Source of the DNA: Kalmanozyma brasiliensis GHG001 | Lineage: Eukaryota; Basidiomycota; Ustilaginomycetes; Ustilaginales | NCBI RefSeq assembly: GCF_000497045.1 | Contig: NW_015961954.1 | Span: 310,001-374,000, forward strand | Direction: 5' to 3' | Length of the DNA: 64,000 nt | Part shown: one piece after another, positions 19,547-30,237 of the stretch | Position numbering within the stretch: the stretch's first letter is position 1 | Layout of the letters: the number at the start of each line of letters is the position of its first letter | Translations under genes and position numbers: made by a program | Notes under the pieces: model-generated | The model's input: only the letters and a program-made list of their open reading frames with translations | Told to the model about the DNA's origin: nothing | The model's database searches: none

Positions 19547-21547
19547 GTTATCAGCCGATCAGCGTGTATTGCTGTTCTGTGCGACCGATGCTGTTGCGAG
19601 TTGTTGGTGAAAGATCATGAAGAAACCGAGTGCAGCACGGATCAGCCTTCAAGAAGTGCGAACCACCAACTCTAAACGGCGCAGAGGTGGAGTGGAATCT
19701 GAGAAGAAGTTGCCAGAAGCCTTCTGTCCAAGTCGTGCGAAAAATCAAGAAGTCTTCCACTTGACAAAGGGTCTAACACCTCTCTTGGTTTTCTGCTAAA
19801 GGCGACGATGCATGATGGGCTCCTCTCCCGAGCAGTCGGCTGGGACAGCTTCGAATCGCTATAAAGATCTGTTTTGCAGCCCTCCTTGACTCGGAAGTAC
19901 GCTCGGAGTTAAACTCTCGAAGTCACATGGCCCGCATCAAGGATGCATAGCCATTTCGAAGCTGATAGGTCGAACGACTGAATCTGGCTGATTCACGTTA
20001 AGAGAGGGTGCAGCAAATTTGGTGCTTCTGCGCGCATTGCTTCCACACTGTTGCATGGTCCTTGCTTCCCGCTTCTCGTGAGCACATCGCCTCCGATCTT
20101 TGTGCTTGCTTCCCGTCGACGCAGAATGCGGTTCAATCCAATTCCGCGGTAGGAAGCTCAGCGTTCGGCTTGGTCACTGGGCTGAGCAAAGCGATCCGAC
20201 TTCGACCACAACGGAGAGGTGTGCACAGTTTGTCAAGTCGAGACCATGGACAAATCTCAAGATTGACGAGAGAAGTCCTCCGCAATGGGAAGATGTGACA
20301 AGAGAGCCAAGCATCAGGGCGTCAGCATCGCAGAAGACTGGGCGTAGCGGTGGACGAGTTTCGAGCAGCGCAAATTGGCGTAGCGCAAAACGACTCGTCG
20401 TCACGCGGCACCTACTGACTCTGTGACGACCTGGAAAGCATTACTTGTCTAGCGGGTCTCCTTCAAGTCCCGAAACCGGGTGACGTGGCACAGCGACGGT
20501 CGACCAAGGTGGTCGCTGCCCTCACCGCTCGGAGACGGGTAGGGCGGCGGTAAGAGAAACTTGCATCTATTGCTGAGTGGACAACCCTCGTCAGCGCTTC
20601 TGCTTGACAGATCAACGCTTTGGTTTCGCCGCCTATCCACGAGAGCCTCTTATGCCCTTTCCTTGACCTTGTTCCGCTGTCGGTGCGCCGTCTCGACACA
20701 TTCCGAAACCCGACCCCTTCCGCGAGCTTGGTCAGGGAGCGGTCGGGTCTGATTGCTTTTCCCTTTGCCCTCTCTCTTCTTCCAATCAGTCTCCAAACCC
20801 TCCAAACTCTCATGCATCAAGTTCCATTATCGGCTGAGTTCTTGGCACCCCATATCCTCTTGTACGACGGCCTTCAAAGTTTGCCACAAAGTGAACCAGT
20901 CAACTGGCCCCATCCTCGCTTCCCGAACTCGCCAGCGAACTTCTCTACTCAGCGGGTTCAGGCAGCTCGAGTCCAATCGAAAAGACCGTACGACGCAGCC
21001 TTAGAGTCACGGCTATGCAGAACTCACGAAGGAGAGCAGTCAAAGCATCTCGCGTCGCCACAGTCGTCTTGCGCCAGGCTTCCCGTGTACGTAACAGCGC
21101 TTGTGTTCGTCAAGGCAGGCTTTCTTGACATAGACAGCGGCGGAAGGTACAGGGTTGCACAGCGCAGCCGCGTTCCTCTCCGGTCTCCCCCAGTGTCAGC
21201 TTCGATAGGTCAGATGCGTCGCAGCTCTTGCCTTGCACGAACTGAAATGTTCACGCTTGGACGGTTCCATAGCGGAGGCGTAGAAGCGATCTATATAAGG
21301 CTGCTATCTCCTGTTCGGGCAGCCGCATCGCCTCCAAGTATCCGACATTTCCCAGTCCTCACAGAGCCGATTCTGCTGCCCTCTGTCATCAGCCTCCGAA
21401 ACGACCCTCCACCGATACGAGGATACAAGGTCGCGCTGAGCCAATTTGAGCAGAGGATCACTTGCAGCATCTTGCTCGTCGCTTCACCGACAAAACGGGC
21501 CAAGGCCCTTCCAGACTCCGGCTTCTTCAAGTAGTGTACTGAATCAT
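19547..21547. promoter_or_regulatory. Two-kilobase divergent region between AHA1 and the bZIP gene
   Basis: This region carries both promoters. A TATATAA box lies at 21293-21299, about 250 bp before the bZIP ATG. An open frame of about 300 codons (20620-21534) covers much of the region, but it starts at TTG and has no recognisable domain, so I treat it as chance. The long spacer may be a complex regulatory region. Confidence 0.45.
21293..21299 (+). promoter_or_regulatory. Candidate TATA box of the bZIP gene
   Basis: The sequence TATATAA occurs 249 bp upstream of the ATG at 21548. It would give a leader of roughly 200 bases. Based only on motif and position. Confidence 0.4.
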
Positions 21548-23449
21548 ATGACGGTCAACATCTTTCACGAACGGCATCGCCGACATGCCGGCACCTGGCC
21601 AAGTGACCATCAGGTGGATCTTCAAGCCATCTACGATCATATCAAAACGGCATGCCCGCCGCAGCAAGAGAACTCGATTTCGTCTCAGACTCTATCGAGC
21701 GAAAACAGCGGAGACTGTGAACCGAGCATCATCGATCACGAGGCGAAGGAAGAGGGACGGGACCAGATCTTGCCCCATCAGGACGTCCCTCCCCCAGACG
21801 AGAAGTCGAATTCGACACCTATCGACGCGACTTCGAACACTCCGAACGCTCGAGCTAGTCGACTGTTTCGCGAAAGGCGGAAAGAGCGAGAAAAGATCCT
21901 CAGAGAGACCATCGCTGAACTGACCGAGCGCAACATGGCCATGGAGGCCTTGCTATTGCGTCATGGCATTTTGCCACCGCACGCAATCACGTTGCGGAGC
22001 GAGCTCAGCATTCATAGGTCGCAGCGCCTCGGCGGTCCACCGATTCATATTCCCGGCGTCACAACGACCAGACCTGCACAATCCTCGTGCCTGACGGGAC
22101 CAAATCATCACCAGACTGTTCTTTCGAACAACTCAAGCCAATTTTCGCGACCTCACGAGCCGTTATCCACACATTCGCCCCTTGTGCGCGCCTCCTCCGA
22201 GCAAATGCAGCATAGCAGCTTGGCCCCTCAGACGAATTTCGACCTCTACAACCCGGTCGCTGCGATGAAACATGGTCATCCGTCGCATGCACGGAGTACG
22301 GTATGCGCTGATCCACCAACGCGAGCACTCGACGGGCTTTTCGTCTCGCAAGCTCAAGGTATCAGCCCGGCCGAGCAGAGACTTCAGCATGATACGGAGC
22401 ACAAAGGCCGTTTCAGGGAGCCGAAGCTTTTCGATGCCAGCTTCCAGGGTTCACGTTCGCAGAGCCTTTCTGGTGCGAGCGATCGAGGTTGTCTGAATAC
22501 CGTCTATCCTTTCCATCAACCCCACGTCACCGCGGCTCCCGACCTGATTTCGCCACCAAACTCGGCCCGGTCTGATCTGTCTCATCACGGACATGGTGTT
22601 CCTCGTACGACAGACAAGACACAAACACATACTCGAGCTCCTTCCGATTCGGCTCTGTTGACCAAAAATCCGGCCCTCGCTCTGACGGAACAAGAAGCCC
22701 TTGCTACTAGGAGTGGGACTTTCTGGCCTCACTTGATGCATCCGCCTATGCATGCGCAAGCTCTGCATGACTTGCCGGTCCTTCAGCATCCCCTTCAGCC
22801 GCACCTTCCCGTTTTCCGGCCTCGGGCGTACCGATTGGAGCCTCAGTCCCAACAGCACGATGCGCACGTCTGTCTGCAAGGTAGCACCGTTCCATTCGGC
22901 CCAATCTCGGCCATGTCGTCCATCGAGACGCCCTTGCCGACCAATCGAGCCACGTCGACACGTCCCCCGCAGAATCCTTGTCTTTCGACATCCGCCTCGA
23001 CGCCGTGCCCGCAGGAGCATCAAGGTCCTGGATTGGTCCCTTCATCCAATCTTTCGGGCCAGGATACAGCGCATGCGCCCACTTCAGGCCATCTTCCAGC
23101 TCACCCTGCTGTCACATCCGCCGCTGTTCACGGTATCCCTCACCCAGAGCGGAATCAGCTGCCAACCTCTTTCCCGCTCTTCCCGCCCTTTTCGACGCAA
23201 CATCAAGCGCCACTCGGACCCGAGCCTCAATCCGATCCCCCTGCGCAGAGGGCCTATATCGCTCACAGCATGGTCGAAGGTGGGCCCGAAGCTGACACTG
23301 ACCCGCATGCTGATGGCCAGATGCCTGACATACCTATGACCCCGCGCCTGGCGGACGTAATCGAAATACCAAGCAAGCGATTCGAACGATACGGCGGAGC
23401 GACATCCTCGCCCGTCACTCTCAGCGTGTCTCTCGCCAAAAGCATCTGA
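21548..23449 (+). CDS. Yap/Pap1-like bZIP transcription factor
   Basis: The open frame runs further upstream but only from a TTG; the first ATG is at 21548, giving 633 residues. The bZIP is at residues 100-141: basic region NARASRLFRERRKERE with N100 and R108 at the invariant spacing, then leucine-zipper positions L118, L125, M132 and H139. The A-x-R-x-F-R order is that of fungal Yap/Pap1 factors, but the usual Gln of this class is Ser104. The zipper is short. The rest (150-633) is Pro/His/Ser/Gln-rich and probably disordered, fitting an activation or regulatory region. I see no cysteine-rich redox domain like that of Yap1. Target genes cannot be inferred. It converges on the FYV6 gene. Confidence 0.75.
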   Translation: MTVNIFHERHRRHAGTWPSDHQVDLQAIYDHIKTACPPQQENSISSQTLSSENSGDCEPSIIDHEAKEEGRDQILPHQDVPPPDEKSNSTPIDATSNTPNARASRLFRERRKEREKILRETIAELTERNMAMEALLLRHGILPPHAITLRSELSIHRSQRLGGPPIHIPGVTTTRPAQSSCLTGPNHHQTVLSNNSSQFSRPHEPLSTHSPLVRASSEQMQHSSLAPQTNFDLYNPVAAMKHGHPSHARSTVCADPPTRALDGLFVSQAQGISPAEQRLQHDTEHKGRFREPKLFDASFQGSRSQSLSGASDRGCLNTVYPFHQPHVTAAPDLISPPNSARSDLSHHGHGVPRTTDKTQTHTRAPSDSALLTKNPALALTEQEALATRSGTFWPHLMHPPMHAQALHDLPVLQHPLQPHLPVFRPRAYRLEPQSQQHDAHVCLQGSTVPFGPISAMSSIETPLPTNRATSTRPPQNPCLSTSASTPCPQEHQGPGLVPSSNLSGQDTAHAPTSGHLPAHPAVTSAAVHGIPHPERNQLPTSFPLFPPFSTQHQAPLGPEPQSDPPAQRAYIAHSMVEGGPEADTDPHADGQMPDIPMTPRLADVIEIPSKRFERYGGATSSPVTLSVSLAKSI

Positions 23450-23639
23450 ACCGACCCCTCCCGCGGTCCTCATTCCCCTCCCCGCACTTGCGTCCGCAAA
23501 CCCTCCATCCTTCGACAAGCTGAATGACCACGGAAGAGTCTAGAGCTGCCAACGCATATACGACGAGAGCTCCTCACCATAAACGACCAAGACTCTTTCC
23601 CTCTGGTATGTTGTCACGTCTTCGCCGTTGTACTTGTAG

Positions 23640-23705
23640 TCTTCGCATCATACACGAAAACTCTTCGCATCATACACGAAAACTCTTCGCATCATACACG
23701 AAAAC
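23640..23705. repeat. Three perfect tandem copies of a 22-bp unit
   Basis: The 22-base unit beginning TCTTCGCATCATACACGAAA occurs three times without mismatch at 23640-23661, 23662-23683 and 23684-23705. It lies in the short convergent spacer between the bZIP gene and the FYV6-like gene. This is a small minisatellite, likely from replication slippage, and may vary in copy number between strains. Confidence 0.95.
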
Positions 23706-23781
23706 TCACTTTGCTTGCACGAGGCTGTGTTGTGGGTATCATTGCGATCATGCTGAGACTGACGAATGCGTGCCATGCTGA

Positions 23782-24357
23782 TCATGTTTTCTTGGCCTCG
23801 GTGCTGGGTGCGCTCGATCTTGGTGTTGCAGCTGCAGCTTTCGAGCTTTCGTCGACCTGGGTTGCCGGCTTCTTCCTGACGATGCCCAACGCGGACGCAC
23901 CGGCCTTCCTCTTCTTCTTCACCGCACCAGTAACGATCGCTCCCTCTTTGCTCTCGCTCTTCTCCTCGGCCTTCTTTGCCAGACCTGTTGTTGTTGCTGT
24001 ATCCGGCTTTTCGCCAACCAACCCCTTGGTCTCCTCCACAGCGCGCTTGACGCCTTTCCCACCGTCCGCAGCTCTAGCAGCTCTGAACCCCTCCATCTCC
24101 TCCCTTTCCCTCCTCAGCCTCTCCCTCTCTTCCTCTCTCCTTTCACCCGCCACCTGAACCAGAAACTCGCTCTCGCCCTCATCAATGCCCCTGAACTGGT
24201 TGGCCAGCTTGTACTTTTCATCGAGCGCCTCGTCCTTGGCCTGCTTTTGGGAGGCGAGCTTGTCGTACAGCGAGCGAGGGTCGTACTCTTCGGTTGAGGT
24301 GACGGTGGAGTTGGGGTCCGAGGCCGAGACGAAGCGCGACGAGACCGATTTGGACAT
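23782..24357 (-). CDS. FYV6: FYV6/NIP30 (FAM192A)-family protein
   Basis: This 191-residue protein carries the NIP30/FAM192A N-terminal domain (about residues 1-75): SRFVSASD at the start, then YDPRSLYDKLASQKQAKDEA and the hallmark LANQFRGIDEGESEFL. Known relatives are yeast Fyv6, a second-step splicing factor, and human PSME3IP1/FAM192A, which binds proteasome activator PA28-gamma. After the domain come a charged coiled coil (GERREEERERLRREREEMEG) and a Lys/Ala-rich tail with KKKRK, a likely nuclear localisation signal. A nuclear role is therefore likely; which of the two functions applies is not decided by sequence. The start is the ATG at 24355-24357. Confidence 0.82.
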   Translation of the reverse strand: MSKSVSSRFVSASDPNSTVTSTEEYDPRSLYDKLASQKQAKDEALDEKYKLANQFRGIDEGESEFLVQVAGERREEERERLRREREEMEGFRAARAADGGKGVKRAVEETKGLVGEKPDTATTTGLAKKAEEKSESKEGAIVTGAVKKKRKAGASALGIVRKKPATQVDESSKAAAATPRSSAPSTEAKKT

Positions 24358-25098
24358 GATTCGTGAGCGAGTGGGGAGAGGGGTGGCGCGGGGTGGTGAT
24401 GGTACACTGGTGGACGGGATGCGCAGGTGCTGAGCAGCAGTCAGATCCGCCTAGATTGACGCGCTGAGAGATGTAATTGCAGCTCTGGTCGATCAATCGG
24501 AAAGACCCGCAGTGAGATAGGCGTTGAGGATGCGGCCCAGGGTTGCAAGCAGCGTTGATGAGGGGGAGTTGTGGAAGAACAAAGAGTGGACCCTGGATTC
24601 GAGAGCTTTGCGCAGTGGAGGCTGCCCGACTCCCGCTCCTCCCTCCCGCCGATGCTCCCTCCCCTTCAAGCTCACACATCTCACACACCGACCCACTCAG
24701 ACTTTGCACTGGCTAGCGGCATACACACCGACCCGACTCGCACCAGCCACCGCATCACGAAAAGGACGACGACGAACAAGACATTGCAAGATGGGAAAAG
24801 GAGGACAAGAGATGACATGCATGGAGGGTTGGAGTACATTGTATTGTGTAGGTGGGGGAATGGAGGGTAGGAGATACGACCTTGTGCGCATCGATGTTGG
24901 AGCGAAGAGAGTCATGTGGTTTGGACCGAGGATCGCGCGACATGCATTTGCGGCGTGCGCGACCTGCAAACTTACCTTTTTGGGGATGGATCCTGCCCTG
25001 GGTGGCTGCGCCATGTGAGCTGAGGGATCTGGTATCATGTTGGACACCGTGGCGTGTCTGAGCGGCGACGTTGGAGCTCATCGTGCTAGAGTACGAAT
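24358..25098. other. Intergenic region between the FYV6-like gene and importin alpha
   Basis: This 741-bp spacer holds the FYV6-like promoter and the importin alpha 3' flank. On the minus strand an ATG at 25079-25081, only 17 bases after the importin stop, opens a frame that reaches a consensus GTAAGT donor after 35 codons. I could not find a convincing second exon. It may be a 3' UTR intron signal or chance. Confidence 0.35.
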
Positions 25099-26736
25099 CT
25101 ACTGCTGCATACCATTCTGCGCAGGAGCAAAGTTGAAGCCGCCCTGAGGAGCGTTGAGGTCGGACTGGAAGGCGAAAGCACCAGTCTCGTCAACCTGAGT
25201 AGCGCCCAGACCCGTGTCCTGCGCCTCGTCATCGGGGAAGTACTTGTCCATGATGTAGAAGCACTTCTTGTAGATGTCGAGGTTCTCGTGGTGCTGCAGG
25301 TTGTGGATCGAGACCATGCCACCGCACTCCTCGATGTGGAGTGCATACTGGTTGGGAGCGTCACCACCGGCAGACTCGCGATCCATCTCGCCGACCTTCA
25401 GAATGTTCTCAAGACCGTCAAGGGCGACCTGGATGATCTTGTTGTCCATGCTGCGCAGAAGGTCGCAGAGAGGCTTGATGCAGCCTTGCGAGACGAGGTA
25501 GCGGATCTGCTGGGGTTCGGAGAGACCACCGCTGGTGGCATTGCTGATGGCCCAGCAGGCTTCCTTCTTGGTCTTGAAGTCGGCGTGCTGGAGAATGTCG
25601 ATGAGAGGAGGGATGATGTTGGCATCGATGACGGCCTGGATCTGCTGCGAGGAGCCGGCGGTGACGTTGGAGATGGTCCAGCAGGCCTCCTTGCGGATGC
25701 CCTCCTTAGGCGAAGAGAGGAGCGAGAGCAGAGGTGGGAGCGCACCAGACGAGATGACGACCTGAGTCTGGTAGTCGTCACCGGTGACGATGTTACCGAC
25801 GGAGCGGAGCGCAGGGGTCTGAACGGCCGTGGAAGGGTGGGTGAGCAGGTCTACGAGGCGGCGGCAGACACCAGACTCGATGACGCCCTGAATCTTCTCG
25901 TTAGCACCATCCGAGAGGTACGAGATGGCCCAGCAGGCGTCGATAAGGACCTCGTCGTCCATCGAGTAGACGAGCTTGGTGAGGACGCTGAGAGCGGGCG
26001 AAACCATGGCCCAGTCCGGCTGCGGGTTCTTGCCACGGCAGAAGTTGCTGAGCGTCCAGGTTGCGTTGCGGAGCATGCTCTGCTTGTGGTTTTCGCTAAG
26101 GAGGGCAATCAAAGGACGCATGGCACCGGCCTGAAGGACGTAGTCACGGCACTTGGGGCTGTCACCAGCAATGTTACCGAGAGCCCAGACGGCCTGCTCG
26201 CGTACGTCGAGCACGGGCGAAGAGAGCAGCTCGATGAAGACAGGCACGGCACCCTGGTTGATGACAACCTGGGTGTGATCAGAAGTACCGGAGGCGATGT
26301 TGGTGAGTGCCCAGGCAGCCTCGAACTGAATCATGCTGTGAGGGCTTCGAAGGAATTCGACAAAGCGAGGAACGACACCAGCGGCGATGACGCGCTCGAT
26401 GGGCGGGTTCTTCTCCTTGGAAAGCAGCTTGCGGAACTTGGTGGTAGCGTCGAGTTGGCGGTCGAGGTTGTCGCTCATAGCATCGTCGATCATCTTTGGG
26501 AGCTCATCGGCGAGTTGAGCGTCGATGGCAGCGGATGCGGTGTCATCGTCGTCCGAGTCTGCGCCGTCAGTGTCATCGCCAACGTTGAGATTCCTACGCT
26601 TTGCCATGGACTCTTCACGCTTCTGACGACGAATCTCGACCTGAGCCTCCTCGCGTCTTCTTCGGAGCTCATCCTGCTTGAAAACACCCTTTGCCTTGTA
26701 GTTGTCTTGTCGACGCGACATGTCACGGCCCGACAT
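25099..26736 (-). CDS. SRP1: Importin subunit alpha (karyopherin alpha)
   Basis: This 545-residue protein is the classical nuclear-import adaptor. Seen: an N-terminal importin-beta-binding domain (about residues 1-60) rich in Arg/Lys with [20 protein letters not shown]; then about ten armadillo repeats (about 85-510) with repeated [12 protein letters not shown] and [16 protein letters not shown] helices whose Trp and Asn residues form the NLS groove; and the acidic/Gln-rich tail. Length and repeat number match yeast Srp1 (542 residues). It binds nuclear localisation signals and, through importin beta, passes the nuclear pore. It is single-exon with the start at the ATG at 26734-26736, divergent from RIB1. 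Confidence 0.97.
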   Translation of the reverse strand: MSGRDMSRRQDNYKAKGVFKQDELRRRREEAQVEIRRQKREESMAKRRNLNVGDDTDGADSDDDDTASAAIDAQLADELPKMIDDAMSDNLDRQLDATTKFRKLLSKEKNPPIERVIAAGVVPRFVEFLRSPHSMIQFEAAWALTNIASGTSDHTQVVINQGAVPVFIELLSSPVLDVREQAVWALGNIAGDSPKCRDYVLQAGAMRPLIALLSENHKQSMLRNATWTLSNFCRGKNPQPDWAMVSPALSVLTKLVYSMDDEVLIDACWAISYLSDGANEKIQGVIESGVCRRLVDLLTHPSTAVQTPALRSVGNIVTGDDYQTQVVISSGALPPLLSLLSSPKEGIRKEACWTISNVTAGSSQQIQAVIDANIIPPLIDILQHADFKTKKEACWAISNATSGGLSEPQQIRYLVSQGCIKPLCDLLRSMDNKIIQVALDGLENILKVGEMDRESAGGDAPNQYALHIEECGGMVSIHNLQHHENLDIYKKCFYIMDKYFPDDEAQDTGLGATQVDETGAFAFQSDLNAPQGGFNFAPAQNGMQQ

Positions 26737-27723
26737 GGTGGCTATATCCGAATGGGAGAGGGGGCGAGGTTGAAATGGTGAGGTAGCAGGCGAGCAGGTC
26801 GGAATGAGGCCGATGTGCTAGGTTTGCGATGCTGTATGAGCCCGAGTTGAGAACAAGAGCGGGTAGTGAAGAAGGGTGATGAGGGTGGTGATCGATGGGA
26901 AAAGCTGAGGTGGTGGGAGTGGAGTGACGGGCGAGTTGAAGCTGAATCGAGAAGCAGCTCTGTGAGTTGAAACTGAAAAAACTGGGAGACCAACACCTAT
27001 TCAACCCACACACACACCTCAGCACAGCACAGGCGCCCACCGCTACTGCTGAGCAAGAGAATTCAGCAGCTGAGCGCAGTCCGCCCTTTCCTCGATTTCA
27101 ATCCTACCGAACCTGGCTTTTTGCTACAAATTCAGCTCAGGCGAAGCGGGTCTAACACTCTTTAAAAATCATCAGGTTGGCGGGCTGAAGCATCAGGGTC
27201 GTCTGAGCTCGACTTGAGTCAGCTAGCTGCCTTGGCTCAGCCATTCTAGCTCGGCAGATGACCGCGGCGTCCTCCAATCATCCTTTGAGAGCTCATTTCG
27301 CGTGTTCGTTGGCCTGGGTATCTCGCCGATATGCCCTGGCTTGCAAGAGATCATTGCATGTATGCGCGTTGCATTGCAGGATCCGAGTCGAGTGAGAGTG
27401 TGTGTGATAGACAGGCTCGGTTGGTCTTGACGAATCACATTCAGCCGCCAGGCTGTCTCACTCATTTCCTCCCCCGCTCTGCCCAGAGGAATATTCTCGT
27501 GGGATATCACACCGGCTTGAGTCCAGCGCAATATCCGACCGCGGCTTTTAGCTTTTGGCTTTGCCCTCATTGCCTGACACTTTCCCTTCTCAATCCCATC
27601 ATCGCTCCTTTCGTCGTCAAGATATCTAGACAGGCGCTCGCTTTAAGCTCGTTGAAAGAAAAGCTGGGTATGCACGCCATCGTTGCCGCTGCTGCTGCTG
27701 CTGCTCTTCCCTAACGTGCAGAT
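26737..27723. promoter_or_regulatory. Divergent region between importin alpha and RIB1
   Basis: A 987-bp spacer containing both promoters. It has C/T-rich and CA-rich stretches but no recognisable gene. A short (CTG)n-like run near 27690 lies just before the RIB1 start. Confidence 0.4.
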
Positions 27724-29952
27724 ATGATGCAGGCCGCCAACTCCCACTCCGCCGTCACCCAAGGCGATCTCGAGCTGCTGGATGCCCTCACGTCCATGTC
27801 GACCTCCTTCCCGCATCAGCCCAGCTATGCTTCGTCCTCTGCCTCCTCCTCGTCCAAGCTGAGGCCCCTTTCAACGCTCAACGCTCTTCGCAGGCCTCCC
27901 ATCGATCCCATGGTCTTGGCTGCCAGTCTCAGCTCGGGTCCTCATGTCACTCGACACCACTTTCACCACTCGTTTGGCAGCCATGCTCACACCTCGAACT
28001 CTCAGCAGATGCCTGCCAGTCAGAGAAAGGCCGCGGCTGCAGCTGCGTCTGCCGCTGATGCGAAAGGATCGACGTCGGCCGGCACATCCTCCCGTGCCCA
28101 GCAGCCCCGCTCTCGACGACCTTCAGCAGCAAGCGGCTCGTACGCCAACTGCGATTTTGACGATTTCGACGACGTCATTCCCAGTCGCAACGCTGCTTCT
28201 TCCTCAGCCATCGAGATCGAGCCAGTCCCCGAGGTGACAGACGAGGAGCGAGCCTACTACGCCAGCCGACAAGCCCCCCGTAGCGTTCGTTTGCAGCAAC
28301 AAAAGGACCTCGAGCAGAAGCGTGCACAAGCGCAAGCCGGAGCTACTCGCCAGGCTTCTTCTCCAGACGTGACTGCCAAGAGCCAGACCCAGCCCCAGGC
28401 ATCCACCATCCGCGCGAGCGACGAGCCCCTCCAACCCTCGCTCCTCAACCAGCCGGGCAACCAAGCCTCCAAGACCGTCCTCGTCCCCCCCTCCTTACCC
28501 GCTGACAAGATCGCCGCTGCCCTCGACGAGCGCAAAGCCGCCCTCACCGCCGTCTCCGCGCCCACGCACATCCCTCTCACCCCCGCCGCCGAGACGCTCT
28601 CCTACATGCCCCCGCAGGTGGGTACGCCCGCCGGTCGAGCTAGCATCTCGTCCATCGTCCGCCCCCCTCCCGTTCGCGTCCGCTGCTACGCCCGTACCCG
28701 CGTCCCCACTCCGCACGGCGAAGTCTTCTGCCACCTCTACAAAAACACGCATGATACGAAGGAGCATCTTGCGCTGGTGATCGATCCGTATCAGAACGAC
28801 GAGGGATCCACCACCATGGGTCCCGATGGACGGCCGGTTAAGGAGAGCGATGCGGTGTATCAGGAGCAGGCGTTGCGGAGTAAGAGTCTGGACGAGGTGT
28901 GGGGGCCGAGCGAGACGGATATGGAGCGTATTGTTCGTGGTGCCTACGTGGGGAGGTTGGGGCCGAGTTTTCAGGTTGCTTCTCGACCGTTGGCGCGACA
29001 TGGGCAGGCGGGTGGAAAGTCGGCTGACGACGAGATTGCGCCGTTAGTGCGTATTCACAGCGAGTGCTTTACGGGCGAGACAATCGGTAGTCAGCGCTGC
29101 GACTGCGGCGAGCAGTTGGATGAAGCCATCCGGCTCATCTCGGAAGCGTACGTCTCCCGGCCCTCTGCCCAACCGCAAAAGCTGGGCAGGGGAGTCATCG
29201 TCTACCTCCGCCAAGAGGGACGTGGTATCGGATTGCTCGATAAGCTCATGGCGTACAACCTGCAGGATATGGGTCACGACACCGTCTCGGCCAACATCCT
29301 GCTCGGTCATCTGCCCGATGCCCGCAAGTACGACATCGCCTCTGCGATCCTGAGGGATCTCGGTGTGGACGAGTGTCGATTGCTCACGAACAACCCGGAG
29401 AAGATGGAGGCTCTGGAAGCGGAGGGTGTGCGTGTGGTGGAGAGGGTAGGGATGGTACCGCGCGTGTGGAAGTTCGGCAAGCGTCTTCGACGGAAGAAGG
29501 GGAAGAAGCGCACGACTGCAAGTCGGCCTGTCAAGATGGGCGCGCGGGCGAGTCTGTTGCGGCAAATTAGCGCGAATGGACTGGAGGGGAGTGTGATCTC
29601 CCAAGCAGGAACGGAGTCGGACGACGATCCGACGAGCGCAGGTCTCAGGCATCAGGGTGAGGACATGTTGCAGCCACACGACCGACCCGAATCCGACGAC
29701 GAGGACAGTGGGGACGACTCGGACGATTCGTACATCGACCACGTGCTCAGGAGGTCCGGAACGACTATGATCGGCGCGAGTATCACCAAAGGTCCCGAGT
29801 TGGAGAAGTATTTGAGGACCAAGGTCGAGAGGATGGGCCATCTGCTGACGGTTCCCACTGAGGAAGGTGGCGAGGAAGGAAAGGAAGGGGAGGCGGAGAC
29901 GCCGGTTAGCCAGCCCAATACGGACGACGAGGGCGAGGCTGCGGCCGTTTAG
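27724..29952 (+). CDS. RIB1: GTP cyclohydrolase II, riboflavin biosynthesis (RIB1-like)
   Basis: This 742-residue protein catalyses the first step of riboflavin synthesis, GTP to 2,5-diamino-6-ribosylamino-pyrimidinone phosphate, formate and pyrophosphate. The RibA core lies at about residues 316-585. Seen: zinc ligands C448, C459 and C461 in [15 protein letters not shown]; the GTP-binding and catalytic segment [11 protein letters not shown] at 494-504; MAYNLQDMG with the catalytic Tyr; and [17 protein letters not shown]. The core is complete. The 315-residue N-terminal extension (Ser/Ala/Gln-rich) and the long acidic C-terminal extension make it about twice as long as yeast Rib1. The related uracil-catabolism protein Urc1 shares the fold and is the main alternative. 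It converges on the PPZ gene. Confidence 0.87.
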   Translation: MMQAANSHSAVTQGDLELLDALTSMSTSFPHQPSYASSSASSSSKLRPLSTLNALRRPPIDPMVLAASLSSGPHVTRHHFHHSFGSHAHTSNSQQMPASQRKAAAAAASAADAKGSTSAGTSSRAQQPRSRRPSAASGSYANCDFDDFDDVIPSRNAASSSAIEIEPVPEVTDEERAYYASRQAPRSVRLQQQKDLEQKRAQAQAGATRQASSPDVTAKSQTQPQASTIRASDEPLQPSLLNQPGNQASKTVLVPPSLPADKIAAALDERKAALTAVSAPTHIPLTPAAETLSYMPPQVGTPAGRASISSIVRPPPVRVRCYARTRVPTPHGEVFCHLYKNTHDTKEHLALVIDPYQNDEGSTTMGPDGRPVKESDAVYQEQALRSKSLDEVWGPSETDMERIVRGAYVGRLGPSFQVASRPLARHGQAGGKSADDEIAPLVRIHSECFTGETIGSQRCDCGEQLDEAIRLISEAYVSRPSAQPQKLGRGVIVYLRQEGRGIGLLDKLMAYNLQDMGHDTVSANILLGHLPDARKYDIASAILRDLGVDECRLLTNNPEKMEALEAEGVRVVERVGMVPRVWKFGKRLRRKKGKKRTTASRPVKMGARASLLRQISANGLEGSVISQAGTESDDDPTSAGLRHQGEDMLQPHDRPESDDEDSGDDSDDSYIDHVLRRSGTTMIGASITKGPELEKYLRTKVERMGHLLTVPTEEGGEEGKEGEAETPVSQPNTDDEGEAAAV

Positions 29953-30237
29953 AAAGAAATAGCATCACATCTTCGCCAGGTACACGATCTCTCTCTTACC
30001 CTCAACTCTCGGTATTGACATCCGAGATTAACAGAGTTCATACACATCCATACAGCAGAGCTGATCAGAGACCGCCGTTGAGCTGACTCTGCTAAAGAAG
30101 GCCACCTGCTTGGACGAAGAAACCGGGGATGAAACCGTTTCAAATGGATCGTGAATAACATTAAAAACCTGCTAGGCGAGTGAGAGAGATGTGTTTTCGA
30201 CCGAAAAGTGTTCCGTGGGTCTAGCCTAACTTTCCTC

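Noticed and set aside
20620..21534. Plus-strand open frame of about 300 codons upstream of the bZIP gene
   Set aside because: It starts at TTG, has no domain or consistent composition, overlaps the TATA box and promoter, and its first ATG lies 64 codons in.
25288..26781. Plus-strand open frame of about 500 codons opposite importin alpha
   Set aside because: Antisense shadow of the armadillo-repeat gene; no recognisable protein features.
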